Positions 12,201 to 21,507 of a stretch of DNA of 30,056 nucleotides are shown one piece after another. The notes under the pieces are model-generated. The model was not told the DNA's origin. It saw nothing but the letters and a program-made list of their open reading frames with translations, and did no database searches. Position numbers and translations under genes: made by a program. The DNA comes from Chromera velia. Taxonomy: Eukaryota > Sar > Chromeraceae. Location of the stretch: NCBI GenBank assembly GCA_018398765.1, contig JAHBMJ010001385.1, forward strand, positions 1 to 30,056. The letters run 5' to 3'. Positions within the stretch are counted from its first letter, which is position 1. Every line of letters starts with the position of its first letter.

Positions 12201-15200
12201 GGTCTTTCCGCACGCACCGTCCCCCGAGTTGCTTTGTGTCCACGCAAATGTGTCGGTCTATCTGTACGTGTCTGCGTGCATGTGTGAAATCTTCTTCGTT
12301 CGCCGGCTTGTTTCCTTTTTTGGTTCAGTTCCTTTTTGGGTTAATTGGCCTTTTTTTGGTTCAGAAATCAGCTTTGCCATCTTTTCTGACGTCCTTCTGG
12401 TTCTCTCAATCTTTCTCTCTCTCCCTCATTCTCTCTCGTTCTTTCTGTGTGTAAACCTGCACCGACAGTGTGTCTCACCGGCAGGCTCCATCCTCCCTTG
12501 AGAATTCATTCGCTTCTTGATCGATTCCATTCTCTGTGGTATTAAGAACGTTCTGTTTGGGGCCCCTGGTTGCCTGCTTCTCTCTCCCATGCTATGTTAA
12601 AACCCCCCTTTGTGACTGACCTTTACATTTTAATTTGCCCTCAGGATGATTCGCGTGGCCATCGGGACCTTTACTGTCATGACTGTGGTCGCAGCAGCAG
12701 GTAGGTGACACAAAAACTGAGAAAGCAGAAAAGAGAAGAAGCCTGGCAGGTAGAAGAAAGCCAGATGAGACGAAGTTGCGATCGGGGGGGACGTTTGTTT
12801 GCCTGCTGTCCCCACGATGCATGGCTGGTATCTTCGCAATCAACTTAATTGAAGGGAATCGTTCGCAGAAGAAGCAGCATGTTTTTTTCTTTTCGTCCTG
12901 GATCCGTTTGCTCACCCATTTCCCATACGCTTCCTAGTTCCTTCCGTTCTTTCGGTCCGTCTGACTGTCTGACTGTCGGACGGATGGACAGACTCTTTCT
13001 TTCTTGCTTTCTCTTTCTCTCTTTCTCGCTCGCTCGCTCGCTCCCGACGCCTGCATGCAGGTGCCGTCTTCTACTTCACAATGCTTCTCCGATCCAGATG
13101 GGCAGCGGAGGTCAGACAGCGAGGGAAGAAGGAAATTAACTAACTCGAGTTTGGGTTAACAACCTTCAAGAGAGTGAGAGAGAGACAAAGAGATTGTTTT
13201 GGATTTTTCGCGGAGGCACCACGAATGCATGTTTTGGAGCATGCATGCATGAGAAATAAGCCAGGCACTCACTCATCGAGCGACCCGATAGTTAATTGTT
13301 TTCGCTGTGTCGACGTCTTTGTACGGTAAGTAAGAGAGATGGGCAATCAATCTATTTTTGTTTTTACACACACAGGTAAGAGACGCCTACGAGGACTTCA
13401 ACGAACACGGCGGACCGAACCCCGAACAGAGTGTGGAGGCCTATCAGCTGAAGGAGCAGGCAGTGCTGGTGGGCACAGTGCTGGACTCTGCCGCGATGGC
13501 GATCTTCCTCAATGGAGGACAGTTCCTCTCTCTCTATCTCACAAACTGGTCAGTCAGTCAGCATGAGAGAGAGAGACCCTGCATGTACTTTTTTGATTTT
13601 CCTTCTGATGGCTTGAAGCACGAGTGGGAATAAAAAGCTGGAGCTCGCCCGTAGAAAGGGCTGCGACGTTTGTCTCGTCCTGTGGCTGCCTTTTGTCTGA
13701 GGTCAAATAGGGTCCAAAAAGTTGAGAATGAAAGAGACCATGACACCCGTTTTGTCCGCCTTTCCGCATTCTCGTCTCGAGGGGGTCTACTCAGGGGCGC
13801 GGTAAAGATGACTTTCCGTGTGTTGCACTGACAGGCAAAATTCTTTTTTTCGACAGGAGTCCATATGAGGGACTTGTCTGAATCATGCACAAATAGCCGT
13901 GTATCTGCACGAATTGACCTACAAAGTACGTGCAGGTACTTACACCGCATACATGAATGTACAAATGTTAATTAACTCATGCAGGTACAACATGAAGTAC
14001 AAGCGGACGTTCGAAGCCGTTTTGGCAATCGAGGCCTTTCTGATCGAGTTCGCTGTCAGATTCTCCCCCTTCTTCCTCACCGCCTTCATCAAGCCAGACA
14101 TCGCGGTCTGTCTGTCTCTCTAGATCCCTCTTTGCACGGGGTGGTCTGATGGCAGAATTCTCATTTGGGGTTTCTTCTTCAAATTCGCAACGCACTTTCC
14201 AGATTCTCCATGGACTCCCACCTTTCTGTTCACACCGGCATGACTGGTTGTTCTACTCTGACTGGTTGTTTTCTGCATCCTTTCATTTCCGCCTCCAAAT
14301 CTGAGTGCACTTGGTCGACATACGAACGTTGGCGTTCTAATCCCTTCTGAGTTATTTGTGACTGTATGAGTGTGTGTCCCCTGTGTGAGGGTCACCCTGA
14401 GTCTCTTTCAGTTTTCCTTTCTTTCTGGGACGTTATCTGTCTGCAGGGATGCATCGAGGTGTCTGCAAACTTTGCCCACGTGACGCTGAAGGAACCCGAA
14501 GACAATCCCTCGTGCCAAGATGAACTCCAGAGACAGCTCTTCTTTGCATTCCTCATTCAAGTCAGGAGGGGCAGCTTCAGCGCATGTGATATTACTATCA
14601 GCCTCTTATGTTCAAGTGCGCTTTTTTGCATCTCAGCCTTTTTCTTTTCTAAATGAGCATTTGTGCTAGCTCTCTTTTGTGTCCTACACCTTTTCGTTTG
14701 CGTGTTGGACGGACTCCAGATTCCTTCTTGTTCCCCCTTTGCCCCGACCTGCATGGCTTCCGAAAGCTGGCTTGTTGCCTGAATGAAAAGCTCGCACGTT
14801 GTTGCTCTTTGCGCCATCCCCCCCGTTTGCAGCTGAGTCTGAATCTCTTTGAGCTGGCCAAGCCTCTGGGGATTCACATGTACAAGGAGCTCCTGAACGT
14901 CCGCACCTTCAAGAAGATCAGAAGAAAGGAGGTGGGTATATAGAGAGACTGGGATGCTAACTGGTCGTTCGGAATGAGTAGGTTAAACAAACGGTGGAGA
15001 AATGAGGAGACTAGCAGTTGCTTTGGCGAATTGAAAAGTGTGAACTGACAGGCAGACTGATTCATGGACACACACGGATAATTGAACTCTGCAAAAAAGT
15101 ATAAGAACAAATCGCTTCGATTGGATGGTCACTCAAGTGATCGAGACTTTGTCCTCGCTTAATTTCACGTCTTAATTCCGCAATCATGCAGACCCTCCCG

Positions 15201-15869
15201 CTTTTATCTTAATTCCCCTCGGAATCTCTCTCTCTCTCTCTCTTTTTTTTTCTGCATTTGCAGGTAAAGGCCGCTCTGCAGGCAGGACAGGAAGTTCCCC
15301 CCCTCGAGTCTGTGTGTGTGGAGACACAAGCGAAAGAAGGGGATGAGGAGAAAGCTCAAAAGGTCAGAATAAGAGGGAGTCTACAGTGAGACAGAGACAG
15401 ACAACGGAAGGAGGCCTTCCCTCCAGGGCACGGGTTCAATCGAATCATTTCTGCAGCGGGGGGTGGCTTGTGGGCACAGCATGCTTGAGCATCCATGAGT
15501 CAAGAAGCTGTTTCTTGCTCTTTCCTGCATGGGCAATAGAGTCTTCTGCCCGGCTGTCCCTCTCAACTGCCACAACCAAACACTCGAGAGTCCGAGTTCA
15601 GCCCGGCGGAATTTGTGACGTCAAACATGATCGAACATAACAGAAAGAACTTCAATGTATCGTTGATGGATGTATCATCAATGCACGCTGCAGGGGCCGA
15701 TGGCTTCTCTGGAATTTGCGGCGAGTCGTCAGTTCTCCATGGCGGTCTACAGCGATGGGAAGCTTGATGGGGCTTTCCTTGACTATAACGAGGTGGGGTG
15801 GATGGAGTCGGGAGATGCATCGGCATTTTGACAGCGTCTTCTTGAATCAAGGCATCAAGAGGGAGGGAG

Positions 15870-15906
<37 letters not shown>

Positions 15907-15971
15907 GTGTCTGCCTGTCTGTCTGTCTGTCTGTCTGTCTGTCTTTCTGTCTGTCTGTCTGTCTGTCTGTG

Positions 15972-16004
<33 letters not shown>

Positions 16005-16263
16005 GCCTGCCTGCCTGCCTGCCTGCCTGTCTGCCTGCCTGCCTGCCTGCCTGTCTGCCTGCCTGCCTGCCTGCCTGTCTGTCTGTCTGCCTGCCTGCCT
16101 GCCTGCCTGCCTGCCTATCTGTCTGTCTGTCTGTCTCTCTGTGTGTCTGTCTGCCTGCCTGCCTGTCTGTCTGTCTGTCTGTCTGTGTGTCTGTCTGTCT
16201 GTCTGTCTGTCTCTCTGTGTGTCTGTCTGCCTGCCTGCCTGTCTGTCTGTCTGTCTGTCTGTG

Positions 16264-16304
<41 letters not shown>

Positions 16305-16305
16305 T

Positions 16306-16340
<35 letters not shown>

Positions 16341-18603
16341 GGGCAGGCAGTTTATGAGGATATGTCCTTTAGTTTGACGACCCGCTGCTTCAACTGCAAT
16401 CACGGTCTCTGCCCCGTCAATAGTCTTTTTCTCTCCTGCAACAGCAAATCGCCTGATTTGCCCCATACTCATCCCAACCATGGGCATGCTATTCCTGTTG
16501 TACACTTAAGTGAAGAGACTTTCTTCACTTCTGTCCTGCTCATCATTGCTGTTCCTCTTTTTTCTATCTGTGCAGCTTCTCCAACAGTTCTCGTACATGT
16601 CCCTCTTCGTGGTTGCCTTCCCGCTGGCCCCTCTGTTGTCCCTCGTGTACTTCCTACTCGAAGTCAAGGTGGACGCCTTCAAGATCTTCAACCTGGTGCA
16701 GAGACCATCTCCAGAGAGCGCAGACAGCATCGGACCATGGATCTTTATCCTGCAGGTTGGTCACAGAGAGTAGATTGAGTGAACACACAAGAAGCCGTCA
16801 TCGAATACACACACGTAGCTCGAGCTGTAGAGAAAGGAAGCTTGATGTTTAAGAAAGTCGGACACGTAAAATTCAAGTAGTTTGGGTTTCTGAGGGGAAA
16901 TTTGACAGCTGAAAATGATTCGTAGGGAGACCGAAAATTTCTTTTTTTTTTATCAACGGAATTTAAAGGGGAAACCGAAATCCTGCAAAACTCTGTCTTG
17001 CCCTCTTTTTGCAGATCTGTGCATTTCTTTCCTCTCTGGCGCCACTCCCATTTTTGAACGAAAAGGGAACATTTGACTTGTTGTTCTCACTCGCTTAATT
17101 TGTTTCTGTGTGCAGACTCTCTGCGCAGTTGCTGCCGCCTTCAATGCCGCCCTGCTCGCTTATGTGCTGATGTAAGTCAAGTCCCCGTATGGTTTTTTTC
17201 TCCACATGCTCATCTCTTGCCGTGGCTCAGTCAGCGTTTTAGAATATCCCTGTTTGTCTGTCTGTCCATGTTTGAAAGAAGTGATTTTGGAGACACGCGT
17301 GACGATGCAGCCACACACACACACGGTAAAACATAGAGAGACTGAAACCAAGAGATGTGCTGAACCACGTTATTCCCTTTTGCTTCCGAAGCGTTCACTT
17401 CTATTTTCCCCTCGACGCTGTCTGTCTGCATGTCTGTCACGCAGGGCCTGCGACTTCCTCTTCCCTCGCCGCCCCCCTCCCGGCCGGGGGCTCTTCCAAC
17501 AGCCCTGGGAACGCCACGCAGTGTTCACCTCCCTCCTCCTCATCTTCTTCGTGTTGATGTTCGTGGTGATGAAGATCGTCCATCGAGTCGAGCAGGTCTG
17601 TCTGTGTGTCTCTCTCTCTGTCTGTCTCTCTCTCCGTCTGCCTGTCTGTCTGGCAGTCTGTCTGTCTGTCTCTTTGCCAGCCTTCGTAGGGGAAAGAAAG
17701 AAAAAAGAAACACAAGTAATGCAGTCTGTCTTTTCGTGCATGTAGGGACTGTAAGGGCGCATTTTCGGTTTTTCCTTGTATGCAGAAATGTTCATGAATC
17801 TGTATGTCTACATGCAAAAGCACATCCGATCCGCACCCTCCAATCGCCCCCTTAATTCCCTTGTATTGCAACACGACATGCATGTGTGCAGAAGGACAGG
17901 ATTGCAACGAGGCGGACGGAGAAGAAGCTGGCGGAGATCCAAGGGGGGGGTCTCAACTTTCCGAAAGATGATGAACTCGCAAAGCAACTCGAAGGTTAGT
18001 CTGCCAGCTAGACCGATGGATGGATGGATGGATGGATGGATGGATGGATGGATGGGTGGATGCCAACTTCAATTCCCCGAGAAGCTTGTACACATGCGGA
18101 CTGAGAATAGTAGACAGCCGCGGCAACCCCCGTCTCTTTTTGGCGCCGTACGTCTCTCCACAACTGCCTCCACGCGATAAAACAAAGAATGTTGCTTGAG
18201 GTGTCTGCCCTTTCTCCTCCCTTCTGCAGGGAAGACTCTGAAGCTGGATGGGTCGGCCCCGATCGTCTCGACCCGGCGGTTCGGACTCACTCAGTGGGTA
18301 CTCGAGAGGTCGGTCAGTGAGGTAGTGCAGCTAGGGAGAGCAAACGTGAAGTTTTGCCAGACTTCGCTAGCTGCGAATGTTTGGTAGTCCGCTTCCACTT
18401 CACCCCTCGCGGTTTTTTTCCTTCGGGGACTGCAGAGACTACACAGAAAGGGGGGTTTCCTTCTCCCTGTTTTTAGTGGATTTTGAAAATTCCTCCTGTT
18501 TTGTTCTTTTTTCTGCAGCGAGAGGAAGAGCGAAAGAAAGAGGCAGGAGATCTCTGACAGGATCGTCGCTGAGGAACGCAGACACTTGGGCCTCAGGGCA
18601 TAA
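3293..18603 (+). CDS. Anoctamin/TMEM16-family membrane protein, 34 exons, about 1,511 residues
   Basis: Joined exons give an anoctamin: a large N-terminal cytoplasmic region, then a ten-helix membrane domain. The family comprises calcium-activated chloride channels and lipid scramblases. Visible landmarks are [12 protein letters not shown] before helix 1 (residues 905-916), LRWGTY then RPEFKG between helices 2 and 3, NLFEL in helix 6, QFSYMSLF with AFPLAPL in helix 7 and [10 protein letters not shown] in helix 8, followed by RP and IGPW. The five acidic calcium ligands are present: E1202, D1291, E1294, E1323 and D1327. The D..E pair in helix 7 is as in fungal scramblase nhTMEM16, while mammalian TMEM16A has E..E; the asparagine that precedes the helix-6 ligand is replaced by leucine. 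The protein is longer than animal anoctamins (about 900-1,000 residues) because of an inserted disordered N-terminal region. Starting at the in-frame ATG at 3104 would add 63 residues. Channel versus scramblase activity cannot be told from sequence. Confidence 0.9.
4296..5130 (+). other. Anoctamin exon 4: long charged, disordered insert
   Basis: This 835-nt exon is more than three times longer than any other exon and encodes about 279 residues (104-382). It starts with a helical stretch ([22 protein letters not shown]) and then becomes rich in K, E, P, S, G and A, as in disordered linkers. An internal repeat is visible: KEPKEKIPV and, about 20 residues later, [10 protein letters not shown]. 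It lies before the family's folded cytoplasmic domain and accounts for most of the extra length of the protein. The splice sites (TGCAG before, GTCAGT after) are typical of the gene. I do not recognise a domain. Confidence 0.75.
6217..6270 (+). repeat. CA microsatellite in intron 6, followed by an 18-bp tandem duplication
   Basis: A (CA)n run with a short GA interruption lies at 6217-6270. Further along the same intron AGATCCGGATTCCCCATC is perfectly duplicated in tandem at 6353-6370 and 6371-6388, and an imperfect hairpin (GATGT/ACATC plus CTAG/CTAG arms) lies at about 6311-6338. The minus-strand frame reading through these repeats is not a credible gene. Confidence 0.85.
8470..8525 (+). repeat. 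CTGC/CTAC tetranucleotide array in intron 11
   Basis: About fourteen tandem CTGC or CTAC units inside the 381-nt intron between exons 11 and 12. The rest of this intron is unique sequence without coding signal. Confidence 0.85.
10360..10877 (+). repeat. Anoctamin intron 16 filled by a CTGT/CGGT tetranucleotide array
   Basis: The intron begins GTCAGTGCCTGTCTG and continues as a (CTGT)n array with blocks of CGGT and TGTG to about 10602. The tetranucleotide gives open frames in all phases on both strands, which explains long CLSVCLSV or DRQTDRQT readings. From about 10603 to the TTTTCTTGCAG acceptor at 10867-10877 the DNA is unique and non-coding. Confidence 0.85.
10878..11367 (+). other. Anoctamin exons 17-18: start of the membrane domain
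   Basis: Exon 17 ends with the family signature [13 protein letters not shown]. Exon 18 encodes helix 1 ([20 protein letters not shown]) and the start of helix 2 ([15 protein letters not shown]). Exon 19 (11619-11661), only 43 nt, supplies [15 protein letters not shown], matching the EYWKRRE-like stretch after helix 2 in the family. The two flanking introns are phase 0 and phase 1. This is the clearest family anchor in the window. Confidence 0.85.
11780..11862 (+). repeat. TTCC/TTCA tetranucleotide array in intron 19
   Basis: ATCCTTC units grade into TTCC, then TTCA, then TTCC again within the intron between exons 19 and 20. It is pure pyrimidine over long stretches and sits about 170 bases before the AAG acceptor at 12031-12033. 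Confidence 0.85.
14833..16755 (+). other. Anoctamin exons 26-29: calcium-binding helices 6-8
   Basis: Exon 26 carries NLFELAKP, with the glutamate codon at 14851-14853 matching the helix-6 ligand. Exon 28 ends DYNE (aspartate codon 15781-15783, glutamate codon 15790-15792), the D-x-x-E pair of helix 7. Exon 29 carries E-V-K-V-D (codons 16660-16662 and 16672-16674), the E-x3-D pair of helix 8. The helix-7 pair lies directly at the exon 28 donor, so correct splicing of the large repeat-filled intron 28 is needed to join it to the rest of the helix. Residue roles follow established TMEM16 structures. Confidence 0.8.
15793..16575 (+). repeat. Anoctamin intron 28: ~470-bp CTGT/CTGC array
   Basis: The longest intron of the gene (783 nt). 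From about 15876 to 16341 it is almost pure CTGT, CTGC and CTTT/TGTG tetranucleotides arranged in blocks. A 76-base higher-order unit beginning CTCTCTGTGTGTCTG occurs at 16135 and again at 16211. After the array come 230 bases of unique sequence and a TGTGCAG acceptor ending at 16575. Apparent 150-270 codon frames through it (poly CLSV/CLPA, or DRQT on minus) are repeat artefacts. Confidence 0.9.
17596..17891 (+). repeat. CTGT array at the start of intron 31
   Basis: The intron starts GTCTGTCTGTGTGTCTC and continues as CTGT/CTCT units to about 17672. The donor is the first unit of the array. The remainder to the GTGTGCAG acceptor ending at 17891 is unique non-coding sequence. Confidence 0.85.
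18012..18062 (+). repeat. (GATG)n array in intron 32
   Basis: About twelve tandem GATG units just downstream of the exon 32 donor (GTTAGT at 17995). The only tetranucleotide array in the gene with G-rich units on the coding strand. Confidence 0.9.
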
Positions 18604-19188
18604 TCTGGAGGGCCATTCGATCATCCGTGCATGATTGAAGCAGGAATTTCGGGGTCAGGGAATGAGACGAAAATTCAAAGAGGAGACTGGGCCTGTCGCT
18701 CGAACGACACACAGAATTCAGGATGCGGAGAGTAAGTACAGACCTGCTGACTTTGTCGGATCAACTGTGTTCCAATTTTGCACTCTACCATGAAGCCAGA
18801 GACGAAACCTGGGCAAACTTGCAGTATACAAGTTGCACGTCCTGGGAGCGCCAGAAGTTGATGTGGTCAACATCAACAAGTCGTCAACTGAAGACTCAAG
18901 AGGGCAGTGATGAACCTGTTTTTAAAAATCGAATTTCGCTTTCATGTATGGCTGAGATGCGATGTTTAAAGCATTGGGGGCACAATGTACGGGATGACCG
19001 AGAAACGTTGGTAAACAACATACACAAACTATGCCAGGACTTATTATAATCCATAATGCTAGGCATGATGATTATTTAAATCATTATCTTCAACTAATTA
19101 TAATTGATTACGACTACCAGTATAACTAGACCAAATTAGACTACTATTTACTCTTATATAATACTCTTAGTCTACTAATAATTATGAT

Positions 19189-19220
<32 letters not shown>

Positions 19221-20028
19221 GAGGTATTAAAGAAAAAAAAATCTTCTATTAAAACTCATATCATTGAGTTTCTTATAGTTAGAGTTTCATTCAAACTTTT
19301 ATGGCAAATTATGGGACATACATGGGTAAGACTATATGGGTAAAAACTTAGGTAAGAGCCTTTAGTATTCTATTTAGAGAACGTCCGACTATTAAAATTT
19401 TTCAAATTTGATAAAACTAGATAAAAGGTCATCATAAAACTTGAATTTTACGACTCCAATAATGAATTACTTTTCATCTTTATACTAAATTTTACTACTA
19501 ACAACCAATCACAATTGTGATCAGATTATCAAGTTAACGTAAGTCAAGTTAGTCAACCAAAAAATAAACTAAATTATACTTAATTAGAGAAATTTGATAG
19601 ACTTTGAGCCGTCACTCAGCAGCGCACTGTAAAAGAATATGAAAAATATGTAGGGACTAGTATGAGGATCAGTCTTTCTTTTTTTTTTTTCATATATCCT
19701 GATACTAGTCCTGATATAAACAACTAATGGTACAATTTAGATAGTTGTTCAAGTGTTGCTATAGTCTAGGCTATAGTATTACCAAAATCTAAGCATCGGC
19801 TAAAGAAAAAAAAAAAAAGATTCCCCCAAACCTTATACTTTTTTCTTTCTTTTTTTCTTTTTTAGTCAACTTGAAACAACTGTTATTCAAGTGTTGTACA
19901 GATCTAGGTACAGGACCGTACTACAGGTGTTCAAGTTGTTTATGTATTGCCTAGTGTGTTGCACAACTGTTGTTAGGTGTTATATTGGAGTAAAAAAGTT
20001 AAAAGAAAAAAAAGATCCGCGGCCTTCT
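18604..20028. other. AT-rich intergenic stretch without a credible gene
   Basis: From about 19030 the DNA is AT-rich with dense stops. It contains an (AT)n run at about 19193-19220, an inverted repeat with 16-base arms (19654-19669 and 19696-19711, 15 of 16 pairs) around a T-rich loop, and several near-copies of TTCAAGTGTTG (19743, 19887, 19930). A 108-codon open frame at 18723-19049 lacks recognisable features. The region ends at the left LTR of the retrotransposon. It may be an older mobile element into which the LTR element inserted, but no transposase was seen. Confidence 0.55.
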
Positions 20029-20284
20029 TGTTACAGACTTTTGGACCTAGGCTTGATTTGGTCCTTAAAGTAATACAGAGAATTAATAGCATTAAATACA
20101 CACTGTAATACAAAGGCATGCACGTTTGTATCTCAGCCTTTGCAATACAGATTGATTGAGCCTGTTAGAAGAACCGAGTCTTTCCTGATCGATAGGGAAG
20201 GCTCTTGTGTATCTGACAGATTCTCTGTATGTAGAACTTGTGGGTAAGTTGATTCTTAAGTTCTAGAGAGCTTAAACTAGAACA
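20029..20284 (+). repeat. Left LTR
   Basis: 256 bp, starting TGTTACAGAC and ending ACTAGAACA, so it has the usual TG...CA ends. It aligns without gaps to 25992-26247 with nine differences, all transitions. Relative to the right copy it carries A or T where the right copy has G or C at seven of the nine sites. The candidate primer binding site starts two bases downstream. Confidence 0.95.
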
Positions 20285-20285
20285 T

Positions 20286-20303
20286 TGGTCAGCAGAGCTT
20301 CGG
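20286..20303 (+). other. Candidate primer binding site
   Basis: TGGTCAGCAGAGCTTCGG follows the left LTR. It resembles the TGGTAGCAGAGC or TGGTATCAGAGC complement of the initiator methionine tRNA 3' end used by many Ty3/gypsy elements, with one extra or changed base after TGGT. The match is by recall, so the tRNA identity is tentative. Confidence 0.5.
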
Positions 20304-20545
20304 GTGCGACCGGGGAAGACAAAATTCCCACAAGGAGCGGGTCGGGGTACAGGCTGTCAGAGGCGGGGGAGAGTTCTCCACCATCGATCCCCTCTGTGCA
20401 TCCTTGGGCAGAATCTCTCGACTTCAGTTCTGTTCTGTCTGTTGGCTCTCTGTTCTCGCCCACCCGCAGTATCCGAGATTCCTCCAGCGAATCAGACTCA
20501 GTCCCATCCAATCCAGATTCTGAGCCACAACAGTAGCAAGCAGAC

Positions 20546-21507
20546 ATGGGGGATGCAGTCAGATTTGACAAGCTCGAGCAGATTGGGAAGGTCAAGCGAG
20601 TGACTACGGTCTTTATCCCAGGAAAAACAAACGGACAGATCTGGTATGCCACCTTTGAGGCAAAGGCAGATACGGGAAACCTAAATGTGAATGAGAAGAA
20701 ACTGTTGCTGGTAGGTGACTTCGAAGATCCTGACCTTATCCTGTGGTGGAATGAAAACTCCGCTTCCGCCACAACTTCAGATGAGGTTGACACCTTGTTC
20801 CTGGAAGCGCATGGAAGCACCGGTGTAACACAGGCACACGCCGTCTATGGCATGGCTAACGTGCAGCTGAACCTCGGAGATGACTATGACAAATTTGTTG
20901 AACGCTTCGTCGACGTCAACATCCAGGCAAATCCAAACAGAAGAAGAAACGACAGAATCAGTTCCTTTATCAACGCGCTTTATCCCGAGCTGAGAGAAGA
21001 GCTGGAGATAGAACAGATCTACACCGATTGGGACCAATTGAAGAGGAGAGTCAGGTACCTCCATGCCAAGCAACAGAAGAAAGCAAGGGCTCGAATTGCG
21101 GGGGTGCAACAGAGAGACGAGAGAGACGAACTGGCCGAGTTGTGGAAACGGCTCGATCACTGACAGCAAGCTGCTCAGATCGCGGCTCTGAGAGGCCGCG
21201 GCCGTGGCCGTGGGGGATTCACCGACCGGGGGCGCGGTCGCGGTAGGGGTGGCTTCGGCTATTACCCCGTCTATACCCGTCTCCCATGTATGGAGGCCAT
21301 GTATTCGGCGCGTACGGTCGAGGTGGCTTCAATAGGCACTTCAGAGGGGGATACGGAGGCATGAGAGGAAGAGGAGGCCACTACCAACAGTAGGGAGGCA
21401 ACAACGGTTTCAACAACGGTCCCCCCCGTTGCTACACTTACAACCAGCCTGGCCACAAGGCCTCCAATTGTCCTATGCAGGGAAACGACCCGGGTGGATT
21501 GGCGTAG
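20546..21507 (+). pseudogene. gag: gag: capsid and zinc-knuckle nucleocapsid, disrupted
   Basis: From ATG 20546 a 205-codon frame encodes a capsid-like region; the part around VERFVDVNIQANPN and ALYPELREELEIEQ fits the retrotransposon gag family (helical, structural protein of the virus-like particle). A TGA at 21161-21163 interrupts it. The frame continues as an RG-rich stretch (GRGRGRGGF), and around 21259-21285 the coding signal moves to the -1 frame, where RG/GY-rich sequence leads to a zinc knuckle. A TAG lies at 21391-21393. The knuckle fits CX2CX4HX4C but the second cysteine is tyrosine (TAC at 21439-21441). The gag frame ends at TAG 21505-21507 after a frameshift signal. The copy is inactive as it stands. 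A 5' extension of the frame to 20285 without an ATG also exists, ending at a TAG just before the start. Confidence 0.85.

Larger units (their letters stand above)
3293..18603 (+). other. Exon map of the anoctamin gene
   Basis: Exons: 3293-3424, 3517-3627, 3912-3977, 4296-5130, 5514-5676, 6056-6131, 6592-6690, 6887-6987, 7287-7501, 7828-7956, 8243-8327, 8709-8766, 9046-9108, 9430-9550, 9747-9868, 10117-10359, 10878-11009, 11208-11367, 11619-11661, 12034-12150, 12645-12700, 13061-13110, 13376-13548, 13985-14105, 14447-14560, 14833-14931, 15264-15362, 15694-15792, 16576-16755, 17116-17171, 17445-17595, 17892-17994, 18230-18308, 18519-18603. Every junction keeps the phase. Less certain points: the exon 8 donor (6988, or 6973 in the same phase), the exon 14 donor (9551 or 9563), the exon 20 acceptor (AAG) and donor (GTCCGC), and the last junction. 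A donor at 18313 (GTCAGT) would instead end the protein at the TGA at 18555-18557. Introns are otherwise empty of genes and hold the microsatellites listed separately. Confidence 0.75.

Noticed and set aside
15716-16778. Open frames of 150-270 codons on both strands (poly [12 protein letters not shown])
   Set aside because: They run through the CTGT/CTGC array, which has no stop in any phase; they are intronic repeat artefacts.
18723-19049. 108-codon frame starting with ATG
   Set aside because: No motif or splice partner; its start lies just before a GTAAGT and it runs into AT-rich repeat DNA. Probably chance.
20304-20603. Alternative frame in the retrotransposon leader
   Set aside because: Overlaps the leader and the start of gag without any similarity; gag in the other frame has clear family features.
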